Origin: Betaproteobacteria bacterium
GTDB taxonomy: Bacteria > Pseudomonadota > Gammaproteobacteria > Burkholderiales > Ga0077523
Direction of reading: 5' to 3'
DNA: 64,000 bases
Assembly (NCBI GenBank): GCA_016713305.1
Contig: JADJPK010000023.1
Location: 1 to 64,000 of the forward strand
Position numbers and translations under genes: made by a program. The notes under the pieces are model-generated. The model ran no database searches, was not told the origin of the DNA, and worked only from the letters and a program-made list of their open reading frames with translations. Below, piece after piece: positions 30,247 through 38,882 of the stretch. The stretch's first letter is position 1; each line of letters starts with the position of its first letter.

Positions 30247-30323
30247 TGGCGCGCCCGGAGGGGATCGAACCCCCAACCCCCGGCTTAGAAGGCCGGTGCT
30301 CTATCCGATTGAGCTACGGGCGC
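30247..30323 (-). tRNA. tRNA-Arg (TCT)
   Basis: Acceptor GCGCCCG/CGGGCGC, D-arm GCTC..GAGC, anticodon stem CCGGC with loop CTTCTAA (TCT), T-arm GGGGGTTCGATCCCCTC, encoded CCA at 30247-30249. Second member of the minus-strand cluster. Confidence 0.95.
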
Positions 30324-30362
30324 CGGCGTCTGGAATGCCCTCGGTCGAGGGCACAGGAACCG

Positions 30363-30439
<77 letters not shown>

Positions 30440-30811
30440 ACGGGACGCGGACTATAGCGCCACGCCAGACAACGGGTCAAACCAACCCTTCTGCGGCGGG
30501 CCCGCATGCCGTGCACGTAGAACGCCCGAATAGTCCATCGTCAACTTGGCATAGTTGACTGCGTTCCGATGGAATGCCCGTTGCAAGTTGGACTCGTCGA
30601 AGTGGCAGGAGGCGGTCATTCCGATGGCAACGTGTCCCGATATGGAGCACGTGGCCCTGTGGAAGAACTCTTGTGCCATGACAAAAAGGGATATGTCAGG
30701 GCCGTATGCAACGTCACCGGAATCGCGAAGTGCGGTGTCTCTAGTTGCTGTCGATGCGATCTCATGGAAAGCACCCTGCCACGGATGTGATTCTTTCGTA
30801 ACGAGGAACGT
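30440..30811. other. Intergenic region with an inverted repeat
   Basis: 372 bp between the tRNA cluster (minus) and the HTH gene (plus). Open frames exist on both strands but none has family character. It must hold the tRNA operon promoter and the HTH gene promoter; the only clear element is the inverted repeat at 30540-30559. Confidence 0.4.
30540..30559. promoter_or_regulatory. Perfect 7-bp inverted repeat, possible operator
   Basis: GTCAACT (30540-30546), six-base spacer, AGTTGAC (30553-30559). Located 250 bp upstream of the small HTH gene and 100 bp upstream of the tRNA operon. Symmetry and length suit a dimeric HTH protein, but a site for this regulator is only an inference. Confidence 0.3.
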
Positions 30812-31159
30812 ATGAAGACGCAAGACAAACTGTCCAATCCGCGCGAGATCCGTCGCCGGCTCGGGCTCAATCAGCAGCAGTTCTGGGGGATGATCGGTGT
30901 GACGCAAAGTGGCGGCTCCCGTTACGAAAGCGGTCGCAGCATGCCCAAGCCTGTTCTTCAATTGCTTCGCCTGGTACATGTCGACCGAATTGACATCTCG
31001 CGCCTGAGCCGCGCCGACTACGAGGTCATCTCCTATCTGAAGGCCTCCAAGCCGGAACTTTATCGCCGCCTCAAGACGCAAGCGAACGGCAACGGAACGC
31101 GCATTCCGCGCGCCAGCGCCATCTCGGCCCGGCGCGCCCCGATGGCCGCGCGTGCCTGA
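30812..31159 (+). CDS. Small helix-turn-helix regulator (XRE-like)
   Basis: Intact, 115 residues. NPREIRRRLGLNQQQFWGMI and GVTQSGGSRYESGRSMPKPV form a Cro/C1-type HTH (residues ~9-50), followed by LLRLVHVDRIDISRLSRADY and a basic Arg/Ala tail. Single-domain regulators of this type occur widely in betaproteobacteria without known targets. The ATG follows GAGGAACGT. Followed by a strong terminator, so it is monocistronic. Autoregulation is plausible but unproven. Confidence 0.8.
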   Translation: MKTQDKLSNPREIRRRLGLNQQQFWGMIGVTQSGGSRYESGRSMPKPVLQLLRLVHVDRIDISRLSRADYEVISYLKASKPELYRRLKTQANGNGTRIPRASAISARRAPMAARA

Positions 31160-31202
31160 TCTCCCGGCCACTCCGCCGCCCCTCTCGACGCGGCGGATGA
31201 AC

Positions 31203-31231
31203 GAAAACGGCTCCTTCCAGGAGCCGTTTTC
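31203..31231. terminator. Bidirectional terminator between HTH gene and PEP-CTERM gene
   Basis: Stem GAAAACGGCTCC (31203-31214), loop TTCCA, stem GGAGCCGTTTTC (31220-31231), with T-rich sequence on both strands. It serves the plus-strand HTH gene and the convergent PEP-CTERM gene ending at 31334. Confidence 0.85.
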
Positions 31232-31333
31232 GTTTGCGTCGGTCAGAATTACTGAACGGTATGAACATCACCATGCTGAACAAAAGCACAGGGCCGCGGA
31301 TGCAGCCCTGTGTCTGCCCATGAGAGGCAACCT

Positions 31334-31951
31334 TCAGCGTGTGCAACCTTTGCGTAACCTCAGTCCGACACCCACCAGACCGACACCCAGGAGCGCGTAC
31401 TGGCTGGGCTCCGGCACCGGCACCGGCGTGCCACTGAACTGCATCTCCGCCACGGCATACGCGCCATCGCCCGTCACCGCATAGACGCGGGCAAACTTGG
31501 CTTGGACTGCGGGAAAGTCGATGGAAGCGACGTACTCGCCGTCCCCTGCAACGCTGGACATCGTGTCCATGCCACTGATCACTTCCCCATCGAAGGACAG
31601 GACGGTGAACAGCGTGTTCCAGTTCGTTCCATCCAGAGAGATCTGCACGCGGTAGAAGTCGTTGTTGTCCACGCTCATCCGCACATCGCTCAACGTGTAG
31701 ACCTGGTCGAACGAGAGCGTGGTTGCTGCTGCGGCGCTGTCTCCCGGGGTGATCGCATCCTGGCCCTCCCAATGGACGTTCATCGCGTCGAGCCAGGAGG
31801 TGTACTCGTCGGGAATCACGCCATCGTGGATGAGGCTTGCATCGTTCGTCATTGTTCCCGAGATGGAGGACGACGAGACAATGACAGGAACGACGGCGTG
31901 GGCGGCGGATGCGGTGGCGGCAAGGGCCAGCGCGGCGATCAACTTCTTCAT
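31334..31951 (-). CDS. PEP-CTERM sorting-domain protein (discoidin-like ectodomain)
   Basis: 205 residues, intact. Signal peptide MKKLIAALALAATASAAHA; ectodomain with SLIHDGVIPDEYTSWLDAMN, TLSFDQVYTLSDVRMSVDNN and FYRVQISLDGTNWNTLF, resembling a galactose-binding/discoidin-type sandwich; C-terminal sorting signal VPEPSQYALLGVGLVGVGL followed by RLRKG. PEP-CTERM proteins are cut by exosortase and linked to exopolysaccharide. ATG 31951 has GGGAG upstream; an in-frame ATG at 31966 is possible. No exosortase in the window. Confidence 0.85.
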   Translation of the reverse strand: MKKLIAALALAATASAAHAVVPVIVSSSSISGTMTNDASLIHDGVIPDEYTSWLDAMNVHWEGQDAITPGDSAAAATTLSFDQVYTLSDVRMSVDNNDFYRVQISLDGTNWNTLFTVLSFDGEVISGMDTMSSVAGDGEYVASIDFPAVQAKFARVYAVTGDGAYAVAEMQFSGTPVPVPEPSQYALLGVGLVGVGLRLRKGCTR

Positions 31952-32254
31952 TGGAACTCCCGGCAAATGGGTGAGGGACCTCTCACGAATTGCCGCGTTG
32001 CAATGCCCATTCCACCACTCTATTATCTTGATAAATTGAATATTTCATCCTTCCTTTGCAGGCGGCTGTCAGGCTCCCCGACAATGCTCTCGACACACCG
32101 GAATCCGCCTTCCGTGTACGGAAGATCCATGCCCGGATTGTTCATCCCGCCGATCCTGGAATAACCTTCGCGCCAGTCGCAGTACACCGCCCGAGTATTG
32201 TTTCGTGCGGATTCGCTCCAGTCACACGGACCCCTTCACCGTCGCGAACCACCC

Positions 32255-33043
32255 ATGAGCATTCTCGGCAGTCCATTCGATTGCGAGCACGATGTTGCCC
32301 TCGTGACCGGGGCAGGAAACGGAATCGGTCGGGCGATTGCTCAAGCGCTCGTGCGCGAAGGCGTGCGCACCATGTTCGCCGACATCAGTGCCGAGCGCGT
32401 CGCGGCGGCCATGGCCCAGGCATCCCGCCCGGAACTCGCCTTGGCCTGGATCGGCGATCTGGCCCGTCGCGACGAGCGCTCCCGATTGCTCGCCGATGCT
32501 CCTGCCACGCTGGGCACGATCACGCATTTCGTTCACAGCGCCTCGCCGCCCAGGCGAGAGGCCGACCATGCGTTTTCCGTGAGCGACGATACGTGGACAG
32601 AAATGCGTGAGGTGAACGTCGATGCGGGGTTCGAATTGTCGCGAGGCCTGGCACGGTCGCTCATCGCACAGAAGAGACCGGGGTCCTTTCTGTTCCTGAC
32701 ATCGCTTCATGCGGGAACACCCCGCAACCTGCCTCACTACAGCACCTCAAAGGCCGCACTTTCGATGCTGGTGAAGGAACTCGCCAAGACACTGGGCCGC
32801 TTCAGTATTCGCGTGAATGCCCTCGTGCCGGGTGCCATCGCGGCGGGCGGCTTCGTCGCAGACCCGGATATGGCTCGACACATACCGCTCGGACGTCTGG
32901 GCGGCGCCGCGGACCTCGCACCCATGGCGCTCGCTTTGCTGTCAGACCGCGTGTCCGGCTATGTCACCGGTTCCTCCATTGTCGTTGACGGCGGTCTGTC
33001 GCTCATGAACTGGTTCGAGCCGCCAGAACTGGACATGGCTTGA
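32255..33043 (+). CDS. SDR family oxidoreductase
   Basis: Intact, 262 residues. VALVTGAGNGIGRAIAQALV (cofactor motif), FADISAERV, FVHSASPPRREA in place of the usual NNAG, SFLFLTSLHAGTPRN (Ser), HYSTSKAALSMLVKELAKT (YxxxK), and VTGSSIVVDGGLSLMNWF at the end. ATG 32255 is preferred to 32198. Substrate unknown. Convergent with the EEP nuclease gene 23 bases on. Confidence 0.85.
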   Translation: MSILGSPFDCEHDVALVTGAGNGIGRAIAQALVREGVRTMFADISAERVAAAMAQASRPELALAWIGDLARRDERSRLLADAPATLGTITHFVHSASPPRREADHAFSVSDDTWTEMREVNVDAGFELSRGLARSLIAQKRPGSFLFLTSLHAGTPRNLPHYSTSKAALSMLVKELAKTLGRFSIRVNALVPGAIAAGGFVADPDMARHIPLGRLGGAADLAPMALALLSDRVSGYVTGSSIVVDGGLSLMNWFEPPELDMA

Positions 33044-33066
33044 TGCCGCCTTGGCGCAGAAGGACC

Positions 33067-34173
33067 TCAATCGTCCACGGCATCGGGCGTCGGTGAATTC
33101 ACGGGCTGTTCGCCCATGCGGATCCGCTTCAGGTACTTCTCCGTGAAGTCGATCCGCAGTTCGATGAACAACGGCAGATGGTCGGACATCTGCCATGTCC
33201 TCCATTCCTTCGAGTAATAGGTCTTGCGTTTGACCACTGTATCCGGCCACTTTCCATTGGCTTTCCCGAGTGGAAAATAAGCCTCGGCCTCGTCCTCCGT
33301 GAACACGGCCTTGTAGTAGTTCAGCACTCCCGCGTTGTTCGCGCTCGGGCCCAGTTCCAGTTCGTCCCGCCGAACCAGAAACGCGATCTGGTCGTAGTTC
33401 TTGTCACCGCCGATGTTGCTCGCCCACCGCAGTGCGTTGCTGTCCAACGTGAGGTCGGCTGGCAGGATGAACTTGTGCTTGCGAAGCGCCTTCATCGTAT
33501 CGTCCTCGGGGCTCACGACGTTCATGTCGCCAAGGAGGATGTAGTTCTGACCATCCTTGTCAGCCCGCTTCTTCAGGAACTTGGCGACCGCGTCGATTTC
33601 CGCGACCCGCCGCGCATAGCCGTCCCCGGAGTCGTCACCGTAGTACATGTGAACCGTGCAGAGATTGAACTTGAACCATCCGGACTGAAACCGCACAAGG
33701 AACGGGCTCCTCGCAAACTGGTGCTCGCCTCCGACCAGCGACGATTTCGGCAACACGATCTCGCCGGCAATGTGCTTGAACTGCACCTTGGTCTCGTCGA
33801 ACAGGAACACCATGCGCTCGCCGTTTCCTGACGGCCCTTCGGTGACATCCGTCGCCACGTACCGCCACGCAGGCCCGAGCAGGTTCATCACCTTCTCGAA
33901 TGGCCGCATATCCTCGTTGACCTCCTGCATTGCGACGAGGTCGAAAGCCGATACGACCTCGGCGATGTAGTGGAGCGATTCCGCGAGTCTTGGCCCCTGA
34001 CCGAACTTGTCGGAGTCGAAGTCGCGCACGTTCCACGTTGCAAGCAGCAGGGTGTCGGTGGCGGTCCGCCCGGGAACGGTTCGCGCGATGAGTTTCCGCA
34101 GTGCATTGATATGGTCGATGGCCCTCTCGCGGTCCGCCGTCTTCCAGTACTTCAGGGGCCAGTACATGGGCAT
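33067..34173 (-). CDS. Endonuclease/exonuclease/phosphatase family protein
   Basis: 368 residues, intact. Motifs of the EEP fold: LATWNVRDFDS (Asn), VAMQEVNED (metal-binding Glu), LCTVHMYYGDD, YILLGDMNVVSPEDD (Asp/Asn) and QMSDHLPLFIEL (catalytic Asp-His). The ATG 34173 is chosen because GGGAGA precedes it; the frame is open to 34281. No signal peptide. Could act on DNA or phospho-compounds; unspecific. Confidence 0.82.
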   Translation of the reverse strand: MPMYWPLKYWKTADRERAIDHINALRKLIARTVPGRTATDTLLLATWNVRDFDSDKFGQGPRLAESLHYIAEVVSAFDLVAMQEVNEDMRPFEKVMNLLGPAWRYVATDVTEGPSGNGERMVFLFDETKVQFKHIAGEIVLPKSSLVGGEHQFARSPFLVRFQSGWFKFNLCTVHMYYGDDSGDGYARRVAEIDAVAKFLKKRADKDGQNYILLGDMNVVSPEDDTMKALRKHKFILPADLTLDSNALRWASNIGGDKNYDQIAFLVRRDELELGPSANNAGVLNYYKAVFTEDEAEAYFPLGKANGKWPDTVVKRKTYYSKEWRTWQMSDHLPLFIELRIDFTEKYLKRIRMGEQPVNSPTPDAVDD

Positions 34174-34417
34174 GGCTGTCTCCCGATCCAGGTAAGCAGG
34201 AAGTCGCCTCCACCAGGTCATGCCGACGGAACACGACATCGCGGGAATGATGCCGATCGAAGACCGCCGCAGCAACAGCAAACGTCAATAGTCGGCAGCG
34301 ATCGGTGACAAACCGTGGCGACCTGCAAGCGAAGAACCCGAATTCCACTTCACCCTGCCGTCGTGCACGAAAGATATCTTGCAGGTCCGAAGTTCCGAAG
34401 GGCCGGGAGCCGCCCTG

Positions 34418-35911
34418 CTATGCCCGGGCAGCCTTGGCGACCAGCGGAAGCGCGAGACACAGACGCGTCCCCCCACGCGGCGCCGGCAATGTGCGCAGAC
34501 TGCCCCCATGCAGCCAGGCGATTCTCTGTGTGATGGCCAGGCCCAGACCGCCGAACCCGCCGCCTGGCCGTGAAGGCGGCGATTCGCGCAGGGGCCGGCC
34601 GGCATCGAGGCGACTGGAAATCTCTCCCGGCAATCCGGGCCCGTCGTCTTCCACCAGTACCGTCACGCCCTGCCCTCTGTGCGTGAGGCTCACTCTTACA
34701 GGTCTCTGCCCGGCTCCATGACGTATGGCGTTGTCGATCAGATTCGTCAGTGCGCGGTCTATGAGTTGCAGATCGCCTTCCATGTCGATGGGACCCGGCG
34801 GCGAGCCGAGCAGGGCGACGGGAGACGGTCGCGCGGAAAGCTCGAATTTCTGTACCGTGTCGTGGACGAGTTCATCGAGACGAAATCGGTCCCGCTGCAT
34901 GATCTCGTCCGTGGATTGGAGGCGCGCAAGCTCGAACAGTTGTTGAGACATGCGCCGCACCTTGTCACTCTGCGCAATGGCTGCAGCGACGTAGCGGCGC
35001 CTCTCCTCCGGCTCGATGGCGACACCGCGCTGTTGCAGAGCTTCGAGATAACCGTGAAGCGCGGTGAGTGGCGTACGCAAGTCGTGCGCTACATTGGCGA
35101 TCACCTCCCGGTGTGCCGCCTGCTGGGCGGCCTGGTCCTTCGCCTGCGTCTCGATTCTTAGCGCCATCGTCTCGAATGATCGCCCGATCGCCGCGACTTC
35201 GTCTCCGGATGCGGCGGCAGACACGGCACCGTCGTCAGGATTCGATCGGTCGACACGAAAAGACTGCATTCTCAGAGCGAGCTGACGCAGCGGCCGCGTG
35301 AGGGATCGAACAGCCATGAGACCCACGATCAGGGTGAGCGCGAGTCCGGCGCCAATGCCCACTGCGATGGATGCCCACAAACGCCGCGAGCCCACGTTGC
35401 CCTCCGCGTGCATGCGGGCCTGCCCGTTGAGAACCACATAAAGATACCCGGGCGGACTACCGGACACCGAGGGGAACATGGCTGCGCTGAATATCTTGGG
35501 TCTGCCGGGCGCCTTGGGGTCCGAACCGGGTATCGGCAGGCTTTCGTCGGACAGGAAACGCCGCACTGCCTGCATGTTCACCTGGGCCTCCCGCACGTCA
35601 CCAGGATCGCCAAGGTAGGCGCGGACGCGCCCGTCCTGGTCCAGCACGTAGACGTCGATGGCCGGGTTGACGGTCATCAGCATGTGCAGGAGGGAATCGA
35701 GCGCGGCCCGATCGAGGGCTCCATCCACGGGCTTCGTGACCTCCGGCCAGTGCTCGACGATGTGCCGTGCAAGTCCGTGCGACAGGCGCTGGAGCGTCTC
35801 GCGCTCGTGCTCGACCGTCACGTGGTGCTCCAGGAACGCCACGAACAAGCTGAAACCGAGCAGCAGCCCCGCAAATGCCACGACGATCCGATGGGAGAGT
35901 GACAGCGTCAC
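34418..35911 (-). CDS. Sensor histidine kinase
   Basis: 497 residues, intact. TM1 residues ~8-27, periplasmic sensor ~28-177 (DVYVLDQDGRVRAYLGDPGD), TM2 ~178-201, HAMP, then VIANVAHDLRTPLTALHGYL with His276, N-box LTNLIDNAIRHG, DDGPGLPG and GGLGLAITQRIAWLHGG. GTG 35911 overlaps the response-regulator stop (GTGA), so the two are co-translated. The signal is unknown. Together with the regulator it lies divergent from a PEP-CTERM gene. Confidence 0.93.
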   Translation of the reverse strand: MTLSLSHRIVVAFAGLLLGFSLFVAFLEHHVTVEHERETLQRLSHGLARHIVEHWPEVTKPVDGALDRAALDSLLHMLMTVNPAIDVYVLDQDGRVRAYLGDPGDVREAQVNMQAVRRFLSDESLPIPGSDPKAPGRPKIFSAAMFPSVSGSPPGYLYVVLNGQARMHAEGNVGSRRLWASIAVGIGAGLALTLIVGLMAVRSLTRPLRQLALRMQSFRVDRSNPDDGAVSAAASGDEVAAIGRSFETMALRIETQAKDQAAQQAAHREVIANVAHDLRTPLTALHGYLEALQQRGVAIEPEERRRYVAAAIAQSDKVRRMSQQLFELARLQSTDEIMQRDRFRLDELVHDTVQKFELSARPSPVALLGSPPGPIDMEGDLQLIDRALTNLIDNAIRHGAGQRPVRVSLTHRGQGVTVLVEDDGPGLPGEISSRLDAGRPLRESPPSRPGGGFGGLGLAITQRIAWLHGGSLRTLPAPRGGTRLCLALPLVAKAARA

Positions 35912-36615
35912 TTCGACGTCACCCTGTCGCCGAAACGATAGCCCATGCCCCAGACAGTCTCGATGAGCCTGGGCGCCTGCGGGTCCTCCTCAATCTTGCT
36001 GCGCAGGCGATTGATGTGAGAGTTGACCGTGTGTTCATACCCGTCGAATCCGGTACCCCACACGCGATTGAGCAGATCGGTCCGGCTGAAGATCTGCCGC
36101 GGATGACGTGCCAGGAAGTGGAGCAGATCGAACTCCCGCAACGTGAGTGTCACCACCTGTTCCCCGCGCCTCAATTCTCGCCGGACCGGATCGAGCACGC
36201 ACCCGCCGAAGCGAAGTTCCGCCGGCGCCGCGTCGGCACGGCGCAGTTTCGCTGCCCGGCGCAACAGCGCCCGAACCCGGGCCACCAGTTCCAGCACCGA
36301 GAATGGCTTGGGCAAGTAGTCGTCGGCGCCCAGTTCGAGTCCCAGCACCCGGTGAGTCTCGCTGGTCCGTGCGCTCACGATGATCAGGGGCACGTAGTCG
36401 GCTCGCTCCCGGATGTGGCGACACACGTCCAGCCCATCCGCACCCGGCAGCATGAGATCGAGCACGACGAGGTCGAACGCTTGGCGACCCATGGCTTCCA
36501 TGGCATTTCTGCCATCGCTTTCCCGATGGACGGAAAAACCGGCCTGGTTGAGGTGCAGTGCCACCACCTCCGCAATGGCGTCGTCGTCCTCGACGAGCAG
36601 CAGGTTCTGGGTCAT
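35908..36615 (-). CDS. OmpR-family response regulator
   Basis: 235 residues, intact. Receiver: NLLLVEDDDAIAEVVALHLN, phospho-acceptor Asp53 in LVVLDLMLPGADG, Thr region VSARTSETHRV, Lys103 in DYLPKPFS. C-terminal winged helix with LTLREFDLLHFLARHP, VWGTGFDGYEHTVNSHINRL and RLIETVWGMGYRF. ATG 36615 is the natural start. Upstream lies about 200 bp shared with the divergent PEP-CTERM gene, a possible target. Confidence 0.93.
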   Translation of the reverse strand: MTQNLLLVEDDDAIAEVVALHLNQAGFSVHRESDGRNAMEAMGRQAFDLVVLDLMLPGADGLDVCRHIRERADYVPLIIVSARTSETHRVLGLELGADDYLPKPFSVLELVARVRALLRRAAKLRRADAAPAELRFGGCVLDPVRRELRRGEQVVTLTLREFDLLHFLARHPRQIFSRTDLLNRVWGTGFDGYEHTVNSHINRLRSKIEEDPQAPRLIETVWGMGYRFGDRVTSK

Positions 36616-36812
36616 CCCACGCCTCGTGTGCCTGCGGGCTCCCGCCGCATTCGGATTTGACCACTTCGGGATTCCGAAGACCTCACGCAGCCGTGAACTT
36701 CCGGTGAGGACTCCGTGACCGTGTCCTGCGCACCATGGTAACGCCTGGATCCCGATTGTCCCGGAGTCCTCGTGCCACATACCGTCATGACTGTCGAAAA
36801 GGAGATACCCGA

Positions 36813-37619
36813 ATGATCAGTACAAGAAGATTGGCCAGACCTCTCGCAACCTTCGTCGGCGTGCTCGGACTTGCGGGTGGCGCCAGCGCCGCGCAAGTCA
36901 TGGTGACCGTCACCGTGGAGAACCTGACACCGGCGGGCAGCGTCGCATTCGCGCCGCTCACGCTCGGTTTCCATGGCGGCACCTTCGACGCCTTCAACAT
37001 CGGCGATGCCGCTACACCCGAGATCATGCCGATTGCAGAGGGCGGCAATGGCGCTGCCTGGCTGGCGTCTCTCGCTGCCACCGATTCCACCTCGATCGGT
37101 GGAGCGGTGATTCCCTCGCCTGCCGGTCCGCTCACGCCAGGCGGCATGGCATCCGGCACCTTTCTGGTCGACACATCGGTAAACCCGTACTTCTCGTTCG
37201 GCACCATGGTCGTGCCAAGCAACGACTTCTTCATCGGCAACGACGATCCCATGGCCTACCGGCTGTTCGATAACGGAGGAAACCTGCTCATCAGCTCCAT
37301 CACGCAACGCAGCCGGGACATCTGGGACGCCGGGTCGGGGATTCACGATCCGGCAGCCGCCGCGTTCGTCGGGAACGGATCGCTCCGGGCAGACCAGAAT
37401 TCGGTGGTCGCGTTCAATTTCGCCGAGTTCGCGGCATACAACGGACTCCAGACGGCCGCAGGCTACACCTTCGACAGTCAGCTCGCGGCGAACAGCGAGA
37501 TCTACCGGATCTCGTTCGATGTCGCGGCCGTCCCCGAACCGCAGACCTACGGCCTCCTGGCTGTGGGTCTGGCCATCGTGGGATGGGCAGGACGGCGTTC
37601 CGTCGTCCGTGTGAACTAG
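36813..37619 (+). CDS. Spondin-domain PEP-CTERM protein
   Basis: 268 residues, intact. Signal peptide ending GGASAAQ; spondin-like domain VTVENLTPAGSVAFAPLTLG and FHGGTFDAFNIGDAATPEI, with MVVPSNDFFIGNDDPMAYRL (the family's typical potential calcium-rich loop); sorting signal VPEPQTYGLLAVGLAIVGWA then GRR. Ribosome site AAGGAGA seven bases before ATG 36813. Divergent from the two-component system. Confidence 0.88.
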   Translation: MISTRRLARPLATFVGVLGLAGGASAAQVMVTVTVENLTPAGSVAFAPLTLGFHGGTFDAFNIGDAATPEIMPIAEGGNGAAWLASLAATDSTSIGGAVIPSPAGPLTPGGMASGTFLVDTSVNPYFSFGTMVVPSNDFFIGNDDPMAYRLFDNGGNLLISSITQRSRDIWDAGSGIHDPAAAAFVGNGSLRADQNSVVAFNFAEFAAYNGLQTAAGYTFDSQLAANSEIYRISFDVAAVPEPQTYGLLAVGLAIVGWAGRRSVVRVN

Positions 37620-37837
37620 GTTTCCGCCGCATCGGGCCGGGGGCGAGGACAACCCTGCAGTTCGCGTGGGAGGACACGTTCGGGACAGCGCACCGGACCA
37701 TCGGAGCGACCCGACAACCTCCCATGCGAATCCATTGGACCGTGGGCACGGGAGCGAGCGAGGTCGTGCGGCGGGGTGTCGGGAGCCACCATCCGGCGAA
37801 GAGACGAGACGGATACAAGCGCATCGCGACGAGAACT

Positions 37838-37927
37838 TGGCGGAGAGTGTGAGATTCGAACTCACGAGGGGCGTGAACCCCTGCCGGTTTTCAAGACCGG
37901 TGCAATCGACCGCTCTGCCAACTCTCC
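37838..37927 (-). tRNA. tRNA-Ser (TGA)
   Basis: Class II tRNA, 90 nt, read on the minus strand: acceptor GGAGAGT/ACTCTCC, anticodon stem CCGGT with loop CTTGAAA (TGA), a long variable arm CAGGGGTTCACGCCCCTC, T-loop TTCGAAT, encoded CCA at 37838-37840. Confidence 0.95.
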
Positions 37928-38112
37928 GTCACTACCATCCTGCGTCGACCCGGCCAGTTCCGGGTCCAGCTGACCTTACGGTCACCGCGCGCCGGGGTCA
38001 GGAGGATGATACCGCCCCTCGTCATTCTTGCCGACATCCAAGATTGAAACTAAGGGGGTGTTTGCGTAGTCTTAGGGGCTGACGTTCTCCCTACTTGTAA
38101 GAGGAAAACCTG

Positions 38113-38798
38113 ATGCAGCCAAATGTGCAAGTCCTGTCCGGCAGCCGTGCCCTGGGCGTCTCTCAGCAGAAGGTGCTTCGCAATACCTACATGCTGCTTG
38201 CTCTCACCATGGTGCCGACCGTCATCGGGGCGCTCATCGGCATGTCGACGGCGGGTATCGTCGTACAGCACCCCATCCTTTCCAGCCTGGTCATGCTGGG
38301 CGGCGTGATCGGTCTCCAGTTCGCCATCGCTGCGAACCGCAACAGCGGCCTGGGCGTGGCCCTGCTCCTGGGCATGACGTTCCTCCTGGGATGGTGGTTG
38401 GGCCCCATGCTCAACTTCGCTCTGGCTCTGCGCAACGGCCCGCAGTTGGTGGGTCTGGCCGCAGCCGGCACCGGCGGCATCTTGCTGGCCATGAGCGCCA
38501 TCGCCACGGGTTCCAAGCGGGACTTCAGCTTCATGGGCAAGTTCCTGGTGGTCGGCATGGTTATCCTGCTGGTGGCGAGCCTGGCCAACATGTTCCTGCA
38601 CCTCCCCGCTCTGTCGCTCACCATCTCCTGCCTCGCCATCGGCGTTTTTCGTTGTTCCTGCTTCACGATGTCAGCCGGATCGTCAATGGCGGTGAAACCA
38701 ACTACATCATGGCGGCCACGGGCGTGTACATGAGCCTGTACAACATCTTCGTGAACCTGCTGAACCTCCTGATGGCGTTCGGCGGCGAACGGGACTGA
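38113..38798 (+). CDS. Bax inhibitor-1/YccA family membrane protein (one frameshift)
   Basis: Inner-membrane protein with about seven helices: NTYMLLALTMVPTVIGALIG, PILSSLVMLGGVIGLQFAIA, LLLGMTFLLGWWLGPMLNFA, VVGMVILLVASLANMF, LTISCLAIGVF. After a one-base change near 38645, LFLLHDVSRIVNGGETNYIM and AATGVYMSLYNIFVNLLNLL complete the family's conserved C-terminus (the D..RI..GGE..Y motif). The YccA branch interacts with FtsH in E. coli. AGAGGAAAA precedes the ATG. About 228 residues. Confidence 0.9.
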
Positions 38799-38823
38799 CG
38801 TTTCCCGGCGCACCCGAATCGAG

Positions 38824-38856
38824 CAGGCGACCTTCGGGTCGCCTGTTCTGCTTTTC
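38824..38856 (+). terminator. Terminator after the Bax inhibitor-1 gene
   Basis: Stem CAGGCGACC (38824-38832), loop TTCG, stem GGTCGCCTG (38837-38845), then TTCTGCTTTTC. Lies 25 bases after the stop and before the convergent rlmD. Confidence 0.8.
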
Positions 38857-38882
38857 ATGTACCCATTCGCGAACCCGCCACC

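Noticed and set aside
30452..31171. A 239-codon minus-strand frame between the tRNA cluster and the HTH gene
   Set aside because: It overlaps the HTH gene completely in antisense and has no family likeness; the part free of overlap is not distinctive.
32018..32058. A/T-rich stretch between PEP-CTERM gene and SDR as a defined promoter
   Set aside because: It is the richest A/T patch nearby and may well contain a promoter, but no -35/-10 pair with proper spacing could be assigned.
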